Notes: generated by a model from the sequence alone, not told the origin. A stretch of 18,389 nt of DNA from JBKEBQ01 sp047973225 (GCA_047973225.1 JBKEBQ010000004.1:1-18389), one strand, 5' to 3'. Shown: positions 1 to 8,586, counted from the first letter of the stretch. Translations and numbers: made by a program.

Positions 1-174
1 ACTCATGATTTCTGGAGTTGAATTTTTGACTCCACCTGATGTAATTCCATACGTCACAATTTCACTCATATAATCTGGCAATGCCAATACAGTTTGCGCT
101 TGTACATAAAGTAGAAAAACAATCGCAAGTAGTGCCAACCAATATTTTTTTAAATATTTTAATATATTCAACAT
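1..174 (-). CDS. ABC exporter (ATP-binding/permease half-transporter), N-terminal fragment cut by window edge
   Basis: Only the first 58 codons are inside the window. The ATG at 174-172 follows an AGGAGA ribosome site about 6 bases upstream. The peptide starts MLNILKYLKKYW, runs into a hydrophobic stretch (about residues 13-32, first membrane segment) and continues with LPDYMSEIVTYGI and GGVK. That 'ALPDYMSxIVxxGIxxGG' block is typical of the first extracellular loop of type I ABC exporters of Bacillota, which usually occur as heterodimer pairs behind a MarR regulator. The ATPase domain would lie to the left of the window. The MarR-like wreck immediately upstream fits this arrangement. Substrate unknown. 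The family call rests on a short stretch, so it is good but not certain. Confidence 0.7.
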   Translation of the reverse strand, partial: MLNILKYLKKYWLALLAIVFLLYVQAQTVLALPDYMSEIVTYGITSGGVKNSTPEIMS

Positions 175-179
175 TTTTT

Positions 180-664
180 ATCTCCTTCATATCCTGAATG
201 CCTCTTATACATCTCATATTATTCATAAGCGAAGCAAATCACGGCTATCCTCTTCATCTAAAAAATAGTATTTCCACGAACTGATTCGTAAATTCTTTTT
301 TTTATATCGTATTTTTTCAATAGTTTCATCACATAATTGTATACACACATTGCTTCAATCACCGTTTTTTTCTGTTCGAGCAAGCAATCCTTTTTTTCTA
401 AACGACGCACATTTTGCGCTATCGCAGAAGAGCTAAGCTAACTTTAAAGTGTGGAAATAATTTGCCAATTTTGATTGGTTTTTTGTTATCCAATGTATGA
501 ATAGCGTACGAAAACATAGTTTCAAGATCTTTGGCATGCTCTATTTTTTGAATACTTTTACAATCATCAAAATCGCTTGGATTGTGATAATTCCTCATAT
601 GATACATCATCTTCATACGCCTATAGACTTGTTCTTGTATTTCTGTATTCTTCACATGTAGCAC
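180..664 (-). pseudogene. Broken MarR-family transcriptional regulator
   Basis: Reading leftwards from a GTG at 655 (or 664) behind GGAGG, the frame runs through helices to IKIGKLFPHFKVSLA, the start of a winged-helix DNA-binding domain, and stops at 419-421. A neighbouring frame picks up exactly there with AIAQNVRRLEKKDCLLE, the recognition helix and turn of MarR proteins. It continues to a C-terminal dimerisation motif, DEEDSRDLLRL, and stops at 223-225. The wing between the two motifs is much shorter than normal. A third frame continues after the stop with MNNMR, the expected end. At least two frameshifts plus an internal deletion are therefore inferred. Genes like this normally repress the adjacent ABC exporter. 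Its loss would leave the exporter at 1-174 without that control. Confidence 0.6.
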
Positions 665-829
665 CTCCGTAAGATTATTAAGATTGTTAAGTCACTTAAT
701 GATAAAACTATTTCATTTTCTTGTCAATTCTGTTTTTAATGTCTCTGTATTCCATGTGTGGTTCAAATATGATAATGTCTCATATTTCACAACTGCTTCT
801 TTATACCTTTTATTAATAAAAAAGAGGTT

Positions 830-1888
830 TTACTCATCCTCCAATTCAACTGCTTCAATTTTTTTAAAACGATTGATTATTTTATTATTGGTAATGTCCA
901 ACTCTTTCATATTTTGATACACGCGTTCATAATCTTTTTGTACTTTTTCATACCGCTGTGAAAATCGCTCAAATTCTTTTGATAACTTTTGTAACTCCTC
1001 TTGAATATCTTTCATTTGCGCATTTTTCTTTTGGTCTAAATATAGCGCCTTAATTGCCGTTATATATGCCATGAGCGTCGTGGGGGATACAAGATATACT
1101 TTTTGTGTATAGGAATAGCTAACTACATCTTCCATCTGTGCATTCACATAAGCAAAAATAGCCTCTGCCGGAATAAACATGTAAGCAAATTCACTTGTCT
1201 CATTGGGAACAATATATTTTGTTGCAATCGCATCAATGTGTTTCTTTATGTCTGTTTTGAATTGATTTTGCAGAACTTTTTTTCGTACTTCATCATGTTC
1301 TACATCCATTAAACGATTAAAATTTTCTAAGGGGAATTTAGAATCAATGGGAATCATCCCTAATGCATCATTACCAAAAATAACAGCGTCAACAATCAAA
1401 TTATTTCGCAAGCGATACTGTCTTTGATAACGATGAATATTGTTAGCAAAAGCGCATTCCAAAATACTATATAATTCAATTTCTCCATAAATTCCACGAG
1501 TTTTTTTGTCGTTTAATATTTGGTGCAAGCCTGTAATCTCACTTCCCAATCCACGCAATTGCTCCTGTGTTTGATCAATTTTCACAATTTGTTTCATAAC
1601 CTCAGCAAATGTTTTGTGTGTAGATTCAAAAGCCGTATGCAATTGGCGGTTGACATTATGTTCCATTTTAAATAATTTATCACTCGTACTTTCATTTAAA
1701 CGATCCATATCCCGGTGCACCGATGAAGAAAGTGCAGTCTGAAAATCCAATAGTTGTTTGCTCACTTGTGACTGCATCATTCCTTTGTTTTTTTCCTCCA
1801 AATATTTACTTGTATTCCGCATAGAAAATACTGTAAATAATATAACAACACTTAAAATGACCAAAACAAACAGCAGTATCGATTCCAT
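830..1888 (-). CDS. rmuC: RmuC-family DNA recombination protein
   Basis: A 352-residue protein of the RmuC family, restriction-nuclease-like proteins that limit recombination between inverted repeats; their biochemistry is little known. The layout is typical: an N-terminal membrane anchor (about residues 3-22), a long predicted coiled coil rich in K, E and Q to about residue 125, then the conserved core beginning RGIYGEIELYSIL. IPIDSKFPLENF and FIPAEAIFAYV follow, and a second coiled coil lies near the C-terminus. The start is the ATG at 1888, five bases after AGGTG; a GTG two codons earlier overlaps the ribosome site and is less likely. The gene is separated from the probable comK by 29 bases in the same orientation, so co-transcription is possible. 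Length is within the usual family range. Nothing is broken. Confidence 0.9.
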   Translation of the reverse strand: MESILLFVLVILSVVILFTVFSMRNTSKYLEEKNKGMMQSQVSKQLLDFQTALSSSVHRDMDRLNESTSDKLFKMEHNVNRQLHTAFESTHKTFAEVMKQIVKIDQTQEQLRGLGSEITGLHQILNDKKTRGIYGEIELYSILECAFANNIHRYQRQYRLRNNLIVDAVIFGNDALGMIPIDSKFPLENFNRLMDVEHDEVRKKVLQNQFKTDIKKHIDAIATKYIVPNETSEFAYMFIPAEAIFAYVNAQMEDVVSYSYTQKVYLVSPTTLMAYITAIKALYLDQKKNAQMKDIQEELQKLSKEFERFSQRYEKVQKDYERVYQNMKELDITNNKIINRFKKIEAVELEDE

Positions 1889-1917
1889 ATTCACACCTCA
1901 ACTATATACCTATTATA

Positions 1918-2355
1918 TCATAGTTTGTCCATCACTTTTAACAATTCTCTCACCCGTTTTATCCGTTTTACAACACTTCGCTTATGCATATAAATATATA
2001 CATACCTCTCTCCTACAAGAATTTTACAATATGCTTCTTTATACCTTTTTACACATTTTATATATTCGTAATTTATCCACAACATTCTTTTTCGCATATT
2101 TCCAAACGGAATCATTACATAATTGTCTCCCGCTTTTAAAATGATCGGGACATGTTGGTGATAGCGCAAATATTGATAAGCAAAATGGCGCTGAAATTCG
2201 ACATCACCACCATAACTTTTGCATAAGCGTTTTACCACCGTTTTACTCGACAGTGTAAAATACGCGCGTTCGTGATTTGCACCACACACGATACACTGCT
2301 TGCTTTTATAATCATCATATACATAATAAATATGCTTAAAGTAAAATTTCTCCAT
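1918..2355 (-). CDS. Probable ComK-like competence transcription factor
   Basis: A 145-residue basic protein. It resembles ComK, the activator of competence genes in Bacilli, in order and spacing of motifs rather than overall identity. A strand-rich N-terminus is followed by VVKRLCKSYGG (compare IVDRSCRFFG in Bacillus subtilis ComK), then VPIILKAGDNYVMIPFG (compare PIMVD...IFLFPT), then LWINYEYIK (compare GWISHVHVK), and a basic C-terminal tail. Unlike B. subtilis ComK it carries a CIVC pair near residue 21. The ATG at 2355 has a weak ribosome site, which would suit a tightly controlled regulator. It lies between the nrd operon terminator and rmuC. If it is not ComK it is an unassigned small basic protein. 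The comparison was made from memory, not by alignment. Confidence 0.55.
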   Translation of the reverse strand: MEKFYFKHIYYVYDDYKSKQCIVCGANHERAYFTLSSKTVVKRLCKSYGGDVEFQRHFAYQYLRYHQHVPIILKAGDNYVMIPFGNMRKRMLWINYEYIKCVKRYKEAYCKILVGERYVYIYMHKRSVVKRIKRVRELLKVMDKL

Positions 2356-2433
2356 ACTTATATATAGTCCATTCTCTAAAAAGTCCTAAAAATCATGCCT
2401 TTTATTTTTTTACATATAAATAACCCAACAAAA

Positions 2434-2462
2434 AAAAGATGTGCTTATCGCTAACATCTTTT
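2434..2462 (-). terminator. Intrinsic terminator of the nrdD-nrdG-dut operon
   Basis: Read leftwards, a 9-bp stem (AAAAGATGT with ACATCTTTT) closes an 11-base loop that can form two inner GC pairs, and a run of T follows. It begins 8 bases after the dut stop codon, so it should end the operon transcript and insulate the probable comK gene beyond it. Confidence 0.8.
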
Positions 2463-2469
2463 CCCTTTG

Positions 2470-2970
2470 TTATTTTGTTGTACTCCCAAAGCCACCATTA
2501 CGAACATCTTTTACATCATCATCAAGGGTTATTCCATATTCGATAAAAATTCCTTGTGCGAAGCCTTCCCCTTGCTTTAACTCTATCGTTTTATTTTCAT
2601 TGGTATCATTAGTAATTTTCACAAAAATGTGTCCTTCATTATCACTATAAAAATAATCGGCATCAATAATCCCAACTGTATTGTTCAACTGCAAGCGATA
2701 TGTAAAACCCAATCCACTTCGAGGATATAGTTTCAATACCCAATTTTCTTCCATATAACAGCGAATTCCTGTGGGGATTTTAATCGTTTCTTGTGGCTTT
2801 ATACAAAAAGCAAACGGCGTGAAGAAGTCATATCCAGCGCTTTTTAGCGTTGCTCGTTTAGGCAATATAATCTGTTCATATATCTTTAAAATGTCTTCTT
2901 CCTTCTTGCTTGGAAATACTTTTTTAAATTCTTCAAAACTAACTTTATGAAATTTTGCAACTCTACGCAT
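2470..2970 (-). CDS. dut: dUTP diphosphatase (trimeric dUTPase family)
   Basis: A 166-residue enzyme hydrolysing dUTP to dUMP and diphosphate, which keeps uracil out of DNA and supplies the dTMP precursor. All five motifs of the trimeric family appear in order: SAGYDFFTP, PRSGLG, NNTVGIIDADY, GEGFAQGIF and the C-terminal RNGGFGST that closes over the active site. There is an N-terminal extension of about 40 residues before motif 1. The chosen start is the ATG at 2970, about 8 bases after GGAAGG; an upstream TTG in the same frame would overlap nrdG and has no better ribosome site. The gene starts 4 bases past the nrdG stop, so it is the third gene of the nrd operon. Ribonucleotide reduction is thereby linked to dUTP sanitation. 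Confidence 0.93.
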   Translation of the reverse strand: MRRVAKFHKVSFEEFKKVFPSKKEEDILKIYEQIILPKRATLKSAGYDFFTPFAFCIKPQETIKIPTGIRCYMEENWVLKLYPRSGLGFTYRLQLNNTVGIIDADYFYSDNEGHIFVKITNDTNENKTIELKQGEGFAQGIFIEYGITLDDDVKDVRNGGFGSTTK

Positions 2971-2974
2971 CCTA

Positions 2975-3466
2975 TTACCCTTCCACCAAAACAATGCGTT
3001 GTAATTTTCTACTTTGTTTTACATCAATTGTTTTTTGGTTCATACTGCCTTTCCAATGTAATTTAACATCTTTTTGTGCTTCGATAAATTTACCATCCAC
3101 CAACACATCAACTACCTCTAAAACTCCTAAGTGTTCAATTTCTTCATATACGTATCCTGTATAAAGCCAGATAGTTTTTAGAGGAAATTTTTTATGAATC
3201 TCTTTTACTAAACTTTCTACTTCCTCAGCATTTTGAGGATGTAAAGGATCCCCGCCACTTAACGTAATCCCCGAAACATAATCCTTAGACAATTCTTCAA
3301 ACAACTCTTGTTTTGCTGCTTCATCAAATACCAATCCCCCCTGGATATCCCAAGTTTCTTGGTTATGGCAACCTTTACAAGCATGTACACACCCCGATAA
3401 CCATAATACAACACGTAAACCTTCCCCATTCAACATATCATCTTTTGTTATATTATGATATCTCAT
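2975..3466 (-). CDS. nrdG: Anaerobic ribonucleotide reductase activating protein (radical SAM)
   Basis: A 163-residue radical-SAM enzyme that uses a [4Fe-4S] cluster and S-adenosylmethionine to place the glycyl radical on NrdD. The cluster motif is CVHACKGC (Cys26, Cys30, Cys33), the CX3CX2C spacing of radical SAM proteins. TLSGGDPLHPQN around residue 70 is the SAM-binding 'GGE/GGD' region. Start and stop overlap with nrdD: the nrdD TAA and the nrdG ATG share one base (TAATG), a classic translational coupling. An AAAGGA ribosome site lies upstream inside nrdD. It acts in the cytoplasm as the partner of the upstream gene. Length is typical. Confidence 0.96.
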   Translation of the reverse strand: MRYHNITKDDMLNGEGLRVVLWLSGCVHACKGCHNQETWDIQGGLVFDEAAKQELFEELSKDYVSGITLSGGDPLHPQNAEEVESLVKEIHKKFPLKTIWLYTGYVYEEIEHLGVLEVVDVLVDGKFIEAQKDVKLHWKGSMNQKTIDVKQSRKLQRIVLVEG

Positions 3467-5598
3467 TACATCGATTTCCTTTCTTTAATTTCTGCCATTT
3501 TCGCATCATTTAAACGCGAATCCCCCTTTACTCTAGAGTACGATAAATATCCATTCATACGATCGATCTTCGTAAGGTTTTCACTTCCACATTTTGGACA
3601 AACATCCATATTCAATTCTTCATGACCGCAATCATCACAATACGATAGCGCCAAATTTACACCTTCATAAAATCCTAGTTTCATCGCTCTGCGCACAAGT
3701 GTCTTGATTGCTTTTTCATTGTAGCCAATCGGATATTTTACATATTGAATTTTCCCACCATTGGCAAGTTCCCAAAAACGATGCTCCAAATTTTGTTTCT
3801 CAATCGGAGAAATTTCTTCACTTACGTGACAGTGAAAAGAATTACTAACATATTCACGATCACTCACATTTTCGATAACGCCATATTTTTTCCTAAACTG
3901 TGTTACTTGTAGACCACAAAGATTTTCAGCTGGTGTTCCATAAATTGCATACAGTCTTCCATCCGCTTCTCTAAATTGTGCAATGCGTTTATTTATATAT
4001 TCTAAAACTTCAATCGCAAAGTGACCATCTTTTACCAAAGACTTCTTATTGTAAAGCTCTTGCAATTCATTTAATGCAGTAATTCCAAAAGAAGCTGTCG
4101 CAGAGTCCAACAGTGGTTTTATTTTATCGTGTAAGCCTAAATTTCCACCAGCAAAACCACCTTCGCAATAGGCCAAAGGATTTACACTCGCCTTCATTTC
4201 TCCTAAATAATCGTAGGTACGCAAATGAAGATGGCGAATCAATTGTAAATAGTAATCCAAAACTTCATAGAAGTCTTTCGCCTCATGCCTTGCTTTTGCT
4301 AAAATCATTGGTAAATGTAATGAAATAGCACCAATATTAAAACGGCCAACAAAGAATGGCGTATCCTTTTCATCTGCCGGCGTTAAGCCACCACGACGAT
4401 AGTATGGCGATAAAAAAGCGCGACATCCCATTGGCGAGATGATTTCTCCATATTTTTTATATACACTTGGAACATACCCTTCGCCCGTTAAACTCAACCA
4501 ATCAGGATACATCGTTTTTGACGAACAAGAAATTCCCGCCTCAAACACATCTTCCAAAACTTTTCCTTCGCCATGTAAATTCTCATCATATAAAAAGACA
4601 ATTTTTGGAAATAATACCGGTTTTTTATGCCCTTTTTTTCCTTGTCCATCACGTCGAACATGCAACATTTGAATGCTTGCCATTTTTTCAAAACGTGATA
4701 TCCCTGTCCCTATAGAAACTGTGATGAATGGGTAATCACCACGGCTACTCGAAACGGAGTTGAATTTATATTCCCAGCCTTGAAAACCCTGTTTAAAGTC
4801 TGTTTCAACATCGCATAAGGCAATTTCTTCAGCCTTTGCTTGTGACATTCCAAATGATTTATATTTTTCTACATATAAAGCAAACGATTTCTCTGCATAG
4901 GGATATAAAATACGCTCTACACTAGGCACGGTAAAACCTCCATATTGTTGAGAAGCAGCACTCAAAACAATATCACCAATAACATCAAATGCGACGTCCA
5001 GCGTTTTTGGTTCGTTATACCAAAGGTTTCCCATCTCAAAGCCACCTTTTAATACATTATCAACATCAAACAAGCAACAATTCATCGTATCTCTTCGCGC
5101 ACTCATATCATGAATATAAATATAACCTTCGCGTGCCGCTTGTAATTCTTCTGTTGTCAAAAAAAACTTTTGATAAAGACCTTTGTTTAACTCGTTAAAA
5201 ATAAGACTTCGCTTGGTTGATACCAATGCACTGTCCGTATTTGAATTTTCCTTATCACCAATATACATAATATTTTGTGATTTTTTATATACTTCATCAA
5301 GCATATTCACAAAGTCACTCTTATAATTCCGATAATCACGATAACTCTTCGCTACTTTAGGATTCGTCTTTTCTAGCGCATCTTCGACAATGTTATGCAT
5401 TTCGGCAATACTAATTCGATCACTTTCCATCGCTTCCACACGTTTTTCAACATCACGACATATTTGATTGATCTCCTCATTTTTAAATGAATATAAGGTG
5501 CGAAATGCCGACTTGTTAATTGCTATAACCACCTTTTCAATATTAAAAATCTCTAGTGTTTTATCTTTTTTTACAATACTCATCTTATCTAATTTCAT
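3466..5598 (-). CDS. nrdD: Anaerobic (class III) ribonucleoside-triphosphate reductase
   Basis: A 710-residue oxygen-sensitive enzyme converting ribonucleoside triphosphates to deoxyribonucleotides, with a glycyl radical made by NrdG. An ATP-cone allosteric domain occupies roughly residues 1-95, followed by the catalytic barrel with MNCCLFD and the ISCSSKTMYPDW segment. Near the C-terminus a four-cysteine zinc site (CDDCGHEE...CPKCGSE) precedes RMNGYLS, whose Gly at about residue 683 is the predicted radical site. The start is the ATG at 5598 after GGAGGTCACT. It is the first gene of nrdD-nrdG-dut. A TATAAT -10 element lies at 5656-5661 on the minus strand, but no good -35 accompanies it, so the promoter may be activator-dependent. 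No clear NrdR box was found. Confidence 0.97.
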   Translation of the reverse strand: MKLDKMSIVKKDKTLEIFNIEKVVIAINKSAFRTLYSFKNEEINQICRDVEKRVEAMESDRISIAEMHNIVEDALEKTNPKVAKSYRDYRNYKSDFVNMLDEVYKKSQNIMYIGDKENSNTDSALVSTKRSLIFNELNKGLYQKFFLTTEELQAAREGYIYIHDMSARRDTMNCCLFDVDNVLKGGFEMGNLWYNEPKTLDVAFDVIGDIVLSAASQQYGGFTVPSVERILYPYAEKSFALYVEKYKSFGMSQAKAEEIALCDVETDFKQGFQGWEYKFNSVSSSRGDYPFITVSIGTGISRFEKMASIQMLHVRRDGQGKKGHKKPVLFPKIVFLYDENLHGEGKVLEDVFEAGISCSSKTMYPDWLSLTGEGYVPSVYKKYGEIISPMGCRAFLSPYYRRGGLTPADEKDTPFFVGRFNIGAISLHLPMILAKARHEAKDFYEVLDYYLQLIRHLHLRTYDYLGEMKASVNPLAYCEGGFAGGNLGLHDKIKPLLDSATASFGITALNELQELYNKKSLVKDGHFAIEVLEYINKRIAQFREADGRLYAIYGTPAENLCGLQVTQFRKKYGVIENVSDREYVSNSFHCHVSEEISPIEKQNLEHRFWELANGGKIQYVKYPIGYNEKAIKTLVRRAMKLGFYEGVNLALSYCDDCGHEELNMDVCPKCGSENLTKIDRMNGYLSYSRVKGDSRLNDAKMAEIKERKSM

Positions 5599-6062
5599 AG
5601 TGACCTCCCATATATACTAATATAAAAAAAAGAACGTGAACGTATATGTACTCTTATTATAAACAAAATACATTAAATAAGGAATAAGATAATCTGAAAA
5701 CTCGCGCCTCTCATCGCATTTTGTTTCACACTTTTTTCATAATAGTGTAATATGCTTTCCTAATTTTTCATAAAACGTTTTCCCATTATATATCGACTCA
5801 CGAAAATAGTTTTTATACATTGCCCGCAACAAATAAATTAAAATTTGAGAATATCGCTCATCTTTTTAACATACTGCTTATTTTATGGAACCTTTTTTCT
5901 TTGGGTGCGTCACTATTGTAGATAGCTGTGTTTATACGTAGTTGTGACGCTATTTATCAGATAGAGAAATACAATTTTTTAGTTGTATTTCTCTTTTATT
6001 CGTAGTGTCGCTCATTTTGTATTGTGCATCAATACAAACATCAGGGAGGAAAAAAAATATAT
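5599..6062. other. Divergent intergenic region with attenuator-like leader for ABC transporter 1
   Basis: This 464-base gene-free stretch separates nrdD (leftward) from the first ABC transporter (rightward). On the minus side the only promoter element seen is TATAAT at 5656-5661. An inverted pair ACACT/AGTGT with an 11-base centre spans 5728-5748. On the plus side a weak promoter is possible (TTGAGA at 5845-5850, 16 bases, TAACAT at 5867-5872). The transcript would then contain a 7-bp hairpin, GCGTCAC (5907-5913) with GTGACGC (5944-5950), and the terminator at 5963-5998, before the transporter ribosome site GGGAGG. No protein-coding gene is supported here. Confidence 0.6.
5963..5998 (+). terminator. 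Leader terminator upstream of ABC transporter 1
   Basis: A perfect 12-bp stem (AGAGAAATACAA at 5963-5974 with TTGTATTTCTCT at 5983-5994) closes an 8-base loop and is followed by TTTATT. The stem is AU-rich but long. No plus-strand gene precedes it in the intergenic region; it lies about 65 bases before the transporter start. It therefore looks like a leader (attenuation) terminator rather than the end of a gene. The anti-terminator structure was not identified. Confidence 0.6.
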
Positions 6063-8372
6063 ATGCTGAAGTTAAAAAATATTCGAAAAAGTTATCAGAC
6101 GGGAGACTTTGTTCAACATGCTTTGAAAGATATTAATTTGAATTTTCAAAATAATGAATTTGTTGCTGTTTTAGGACAAAGTGGAAGTGGTAAAACAACT
6201 TTACTCAATATTATTGGTGGTTTGGATCGATATGACCGAGGTAAGCTTATAATCAACAATAAAAGCACGAGAAACTTCAAAAATTACGAATGGGATGCTT
6301 ATCGCAACCACTGTGTTGGATTTGTGTTTCAAAATTATAATTTAATTCCCCACATTGATATTCTTGCTAATGTTGAAATGGCATTGACCTTAAGTGGTGT
6401 ATCAAGACTCAAACGTCGTGATAAATCATTGGATGTTTTAGAGCTCGTAGGTCTAGTGGAACACGCGTATAAAAAGCCAAATCAGCTATCGGGCGGACAA
6501 ATGCAACGGGTTGCAATCGCTCGTGCTTTAGTAAACGATCCCGATATCATTTTAGCTGACGAACCTACCGGTGCCCTTGATAGTGAAACAAGTGTTCAAA
6601 TTATGAAGCTCATTCGTGATATCGCAAAAAACAAACTGGTGATTATGGTCACGCACAATGCGAAGCTTGCCCATCAATATGCAAATCGCATTATCGAACT
6701 TAATGATGGAGAAATCATTACCGATACAAATCCTGTTGCCTATGGCATAAAAGATAGCTCATCATTTAAAATCGTAAAAACTTCAATGCATTATTTTAGT
6801 GCATTGAAACTTTCCTTTAATAACATCCGCACAAAAAAAGTGCGAACGCTTCTTACCTCGTTTGCTTCCAGTATTGGAATTATCAATATTGCTTTAATTT
6901 TATCTGTATCTACAGGTTTTCAAGAAAAGATCGATGAGTTCGAAAAAGACTCTTTGTTTTCCATGCCCGTTACCATTTCCATACAGGCTGCACAAATCGA
7001 TCATTTCAGCATCTTAAGTAAAAAAAATCCATCTCTTGAAGGATATAGTGACGAAAAAATCGTTGTTGCCGAAGCAACAACAAACGAACCAACAACGCAT
7101 GAAAATAAGATTACCCAAAATTATATTGATTACTTACATGGCATTGATGCCAAATATATCGCGGGTTATAATTATACACAAGGGTTTGCGATCAACGCTA
7201 TTTCAGAAAACAACAATGGCGATTTGTCCCTCATTGACTTTTCTACATCGCCATGGAATGCCCTTCCTTGTGCGCCAAAAAACAAGATAAACACAGATCC
7301 AGTTGAAAACAATTATGATACATTGGCTGGAACCGTAGATAACGATCAACCAGCTCTAGTATTAACTGTTGGTGCAAAAAATCAAGTACCAAGAGATGCA
7401 CTTATACAATTGGGTTTTAGTGGTGAAGAAATGGAAAATATTAGTTTTGAAGATATCATGAACAAAGAAGTTAAAATTATTTTAAATGATGCTTATTATA
7501 CACAATTAGGACAGCGATACGTACCAAATCAAAATCTAGCAACGATGTACCAAAGCAAGGGTGCCATCACTTTAAAAGTCCAAGCCATTCTTCGGGGAAA
7601 AAAATCACAAGAAAAGATAACGGAAAACAGTACAGGGCTTTCCTATACAAGTGCACTCAATCAAAAAATAATATCTAAAAATAAAAATTCCGCAATTGTG
7701 AAAGCACAAAAAAACAATGATTTTAATATTTTGAATGGACTTCCCTTTGACAAAAGCTCTCAAAGTACAAATAAAGATGCATTGTTGCGTTATTTAGGAG
7801 ATGATATGACGCCTAGCTTAATCTCTATTTATCCTAAAGATTTTGACGCAAAAGACGAAGTCTTGAAGCAATTGGATGCTTATAATACAAATCAAACAGA
7901 AAATGAGACAATTTATTATGAGGATAGAGCCTCCATGTTTACTGCGTTATCTGCAAATATTATGAGCGCAGTCAGTGTCGTTCTTGTTGCTTTCTCCATA
8001 ATATCACTTACTGTGTCTAGTATGATGATCGGTATCATTGCGTATACATCCGTATTGGAGCGAACAAAAGAAATCGGTATTTTACGATCTTTGGGTGCGC
8101 GAAAAAAAGACATCACGCGCGTATTCAATGCCGAAACGCTACTGATCGGAAGTTTTTCAGGGATTTTCGGAATTGGTCTTTCTGTCCCCCTGTGCATTCC
8201 TCTTAGTAACCTTATTACGAACTTATCCGGTTTAGATATCGTCGCTAAGCTACATCCAAGCGATGCCATCATTTTAATTGTAGTGAATTTAACACTTACA
8301 TTTATTGGTGGACTGTTGCCTGCTAAAATGGCTGCAAAAAAAGATCCCGTTGATGCCCTGCGAAGCGAATAA
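6063..8372 (+). CDS. MacB-like ABC transporter 1, fused ATPase and FtsX-type permease
   Basis: A 769-residue inner-membrane protein. The N-terminal ATPase has Walker A GQSGSGKT (38-45), Q-loop QN (90), signature LSGGQ (142-146), Walker B IILADE (162-167) and His199. A first membrane helix lies at about 265-285, followed by a large extracellular domain of roughly 350 residues. Three C-terminal helices contain the FtsX/MacB signature TSVLERTKEIGILRSLGARKK. This matches the mechanotransmission type of transporter rather than a channel exporter; substrate unknown, with antimicrobial peptide defence, lipoprotein handling or cell-wall signalling all possible. The start is the ATG at 6063, 13 bases after GGGAGG, aligned with the paralogue's start; the GTG 13 codons upstream runs through the ribosome site. 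No MacA-like partner or two-component system is adjacent. It is a close full-length paralogue of the next transporter. Confidence 0.9.
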   Translation: MLKLKNIRKSYQTGDFVQHALKDINLNFQNNEFVAVLGQSGSGKTTLLNIIGGLDRYDRGKLIINNKSTRNFKNYEWDAYRNHCVGFVFQNYNLIPHIDILANVEMALTLSGVSRLKRRDKSLDVLELVGLVEHAYKKPNQLSGGQMQRVAIARALVNDPDIILADEPTGALDSETSVQIMKLIRDIAKNKLVIMVTHNAKLAHQYANRIIELNDGEIITDTNPVAYGIKDSSSFKIVKTSMHYFSALKLSFNNIRTKKVRTLLTSFASSIGIINIALILSVSTGFQEKIDEFEKDSLFSMPVTISIQAAQIDHFSILSKKNPSLEGYSDEKIVVAEATTNEPTTHENKITQNYIDYLHGIDAKYIAGYNYTQGFAINAISENNNGDLSLIDFSTSPWNALPCAPKNKINTDPVENNYDTLAGTVDNDQPALVLTVGAKNQVPRDALIQLGFSGEEMENISFEDIMNKEVKIILNDAYYTQLGQRYVPNQNLATMYQSKGAITLKVQAILRGKKSQEKITENSTGLSYTSALNQKIISKNKNSAIVKAQKNNDFNILNGLPFDKSSQSTNKDALLRYLGDDMTPSLISIYPKDFDAKDEVLKQLDAYNTNQTENETIYYEDRASMFTALSANIMSAVSVVLVAFSIISLTVSSMMIGIIAYTSVLERTKEIGILRSLGARKKDITRVFNAETLLIGSFSGIFGIGLSVPLCIPLSNLITNLSGLDIVAKLHPSDAIILIVVNLTLTFIGGLLPAKMAAKKDPVDALRSE

Positions 8373-8492
8373 TGCATTACGGCTATTTTCCCAAACTATT
8401 TCAGCACCCGACACAATCAATATGTATCTATTTGTGCCTCATATTTTATCATGGAGGCGTGCAGACAAATTCTTGGACCAAAAAGTAGGGAT

Positions 8493-8586
8493 AAGGAGGC
8501 AAACAATGTCATATCCATATCTTATTCTCCATACACAAACTCATCCACATCATATGAAATACAAAAATAGAATGTGCATTTTTTAA
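8493..8586 (+). CDS. Small ORF (26 aa), His-rich peptide with strong ribosome site
   Basis: The AAGGAGG at 8493-8499 is separated by six bases from an ATG at 8506, and the reading frame closes with TAA at 8584-8586. The 26-residue product begins MSYPYLILH and contains HTQTHPHHMKY, with five histidines in total, then a basic, single-cysteine tail ending MCIF. No family is recognised. The ribosome site is as good as any in the window, while the sequence between the two transporters otherwise looks non-coding. It could be a leader peptide, a metal-binding microprotein or a fortuitous ORF. The transporter promoter lies after it, so it would have to be transcribed from upstream. Confidence 0.4.

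Noticed and set aside
5728..5748. ACACT/AGTGT inverted pair upstream of nrdD as an NrdR box
   Set aside because: NrdR boxes are 16 bp and come in pairs; this one spans 21 bp, is single, and lies about 130 bases upstream of the gene and well upstream of the only -10 seen.
5885..5941. Possible 18-residue leader peptide (begins MEPFFFG) in the ABC transporter 1 leader
   Set aside because: No ribosome site precedes the ATG, and it overlaps the first hairpin; there is no positive evidence of translation.
7916..8377. Long minus-strand frames opposite both transporter C-termini (also 10544-11011)
   Set aside because: They mirror each other because the two transporters are paralogous, and the strong codon and motif evidence is on the plus strand.
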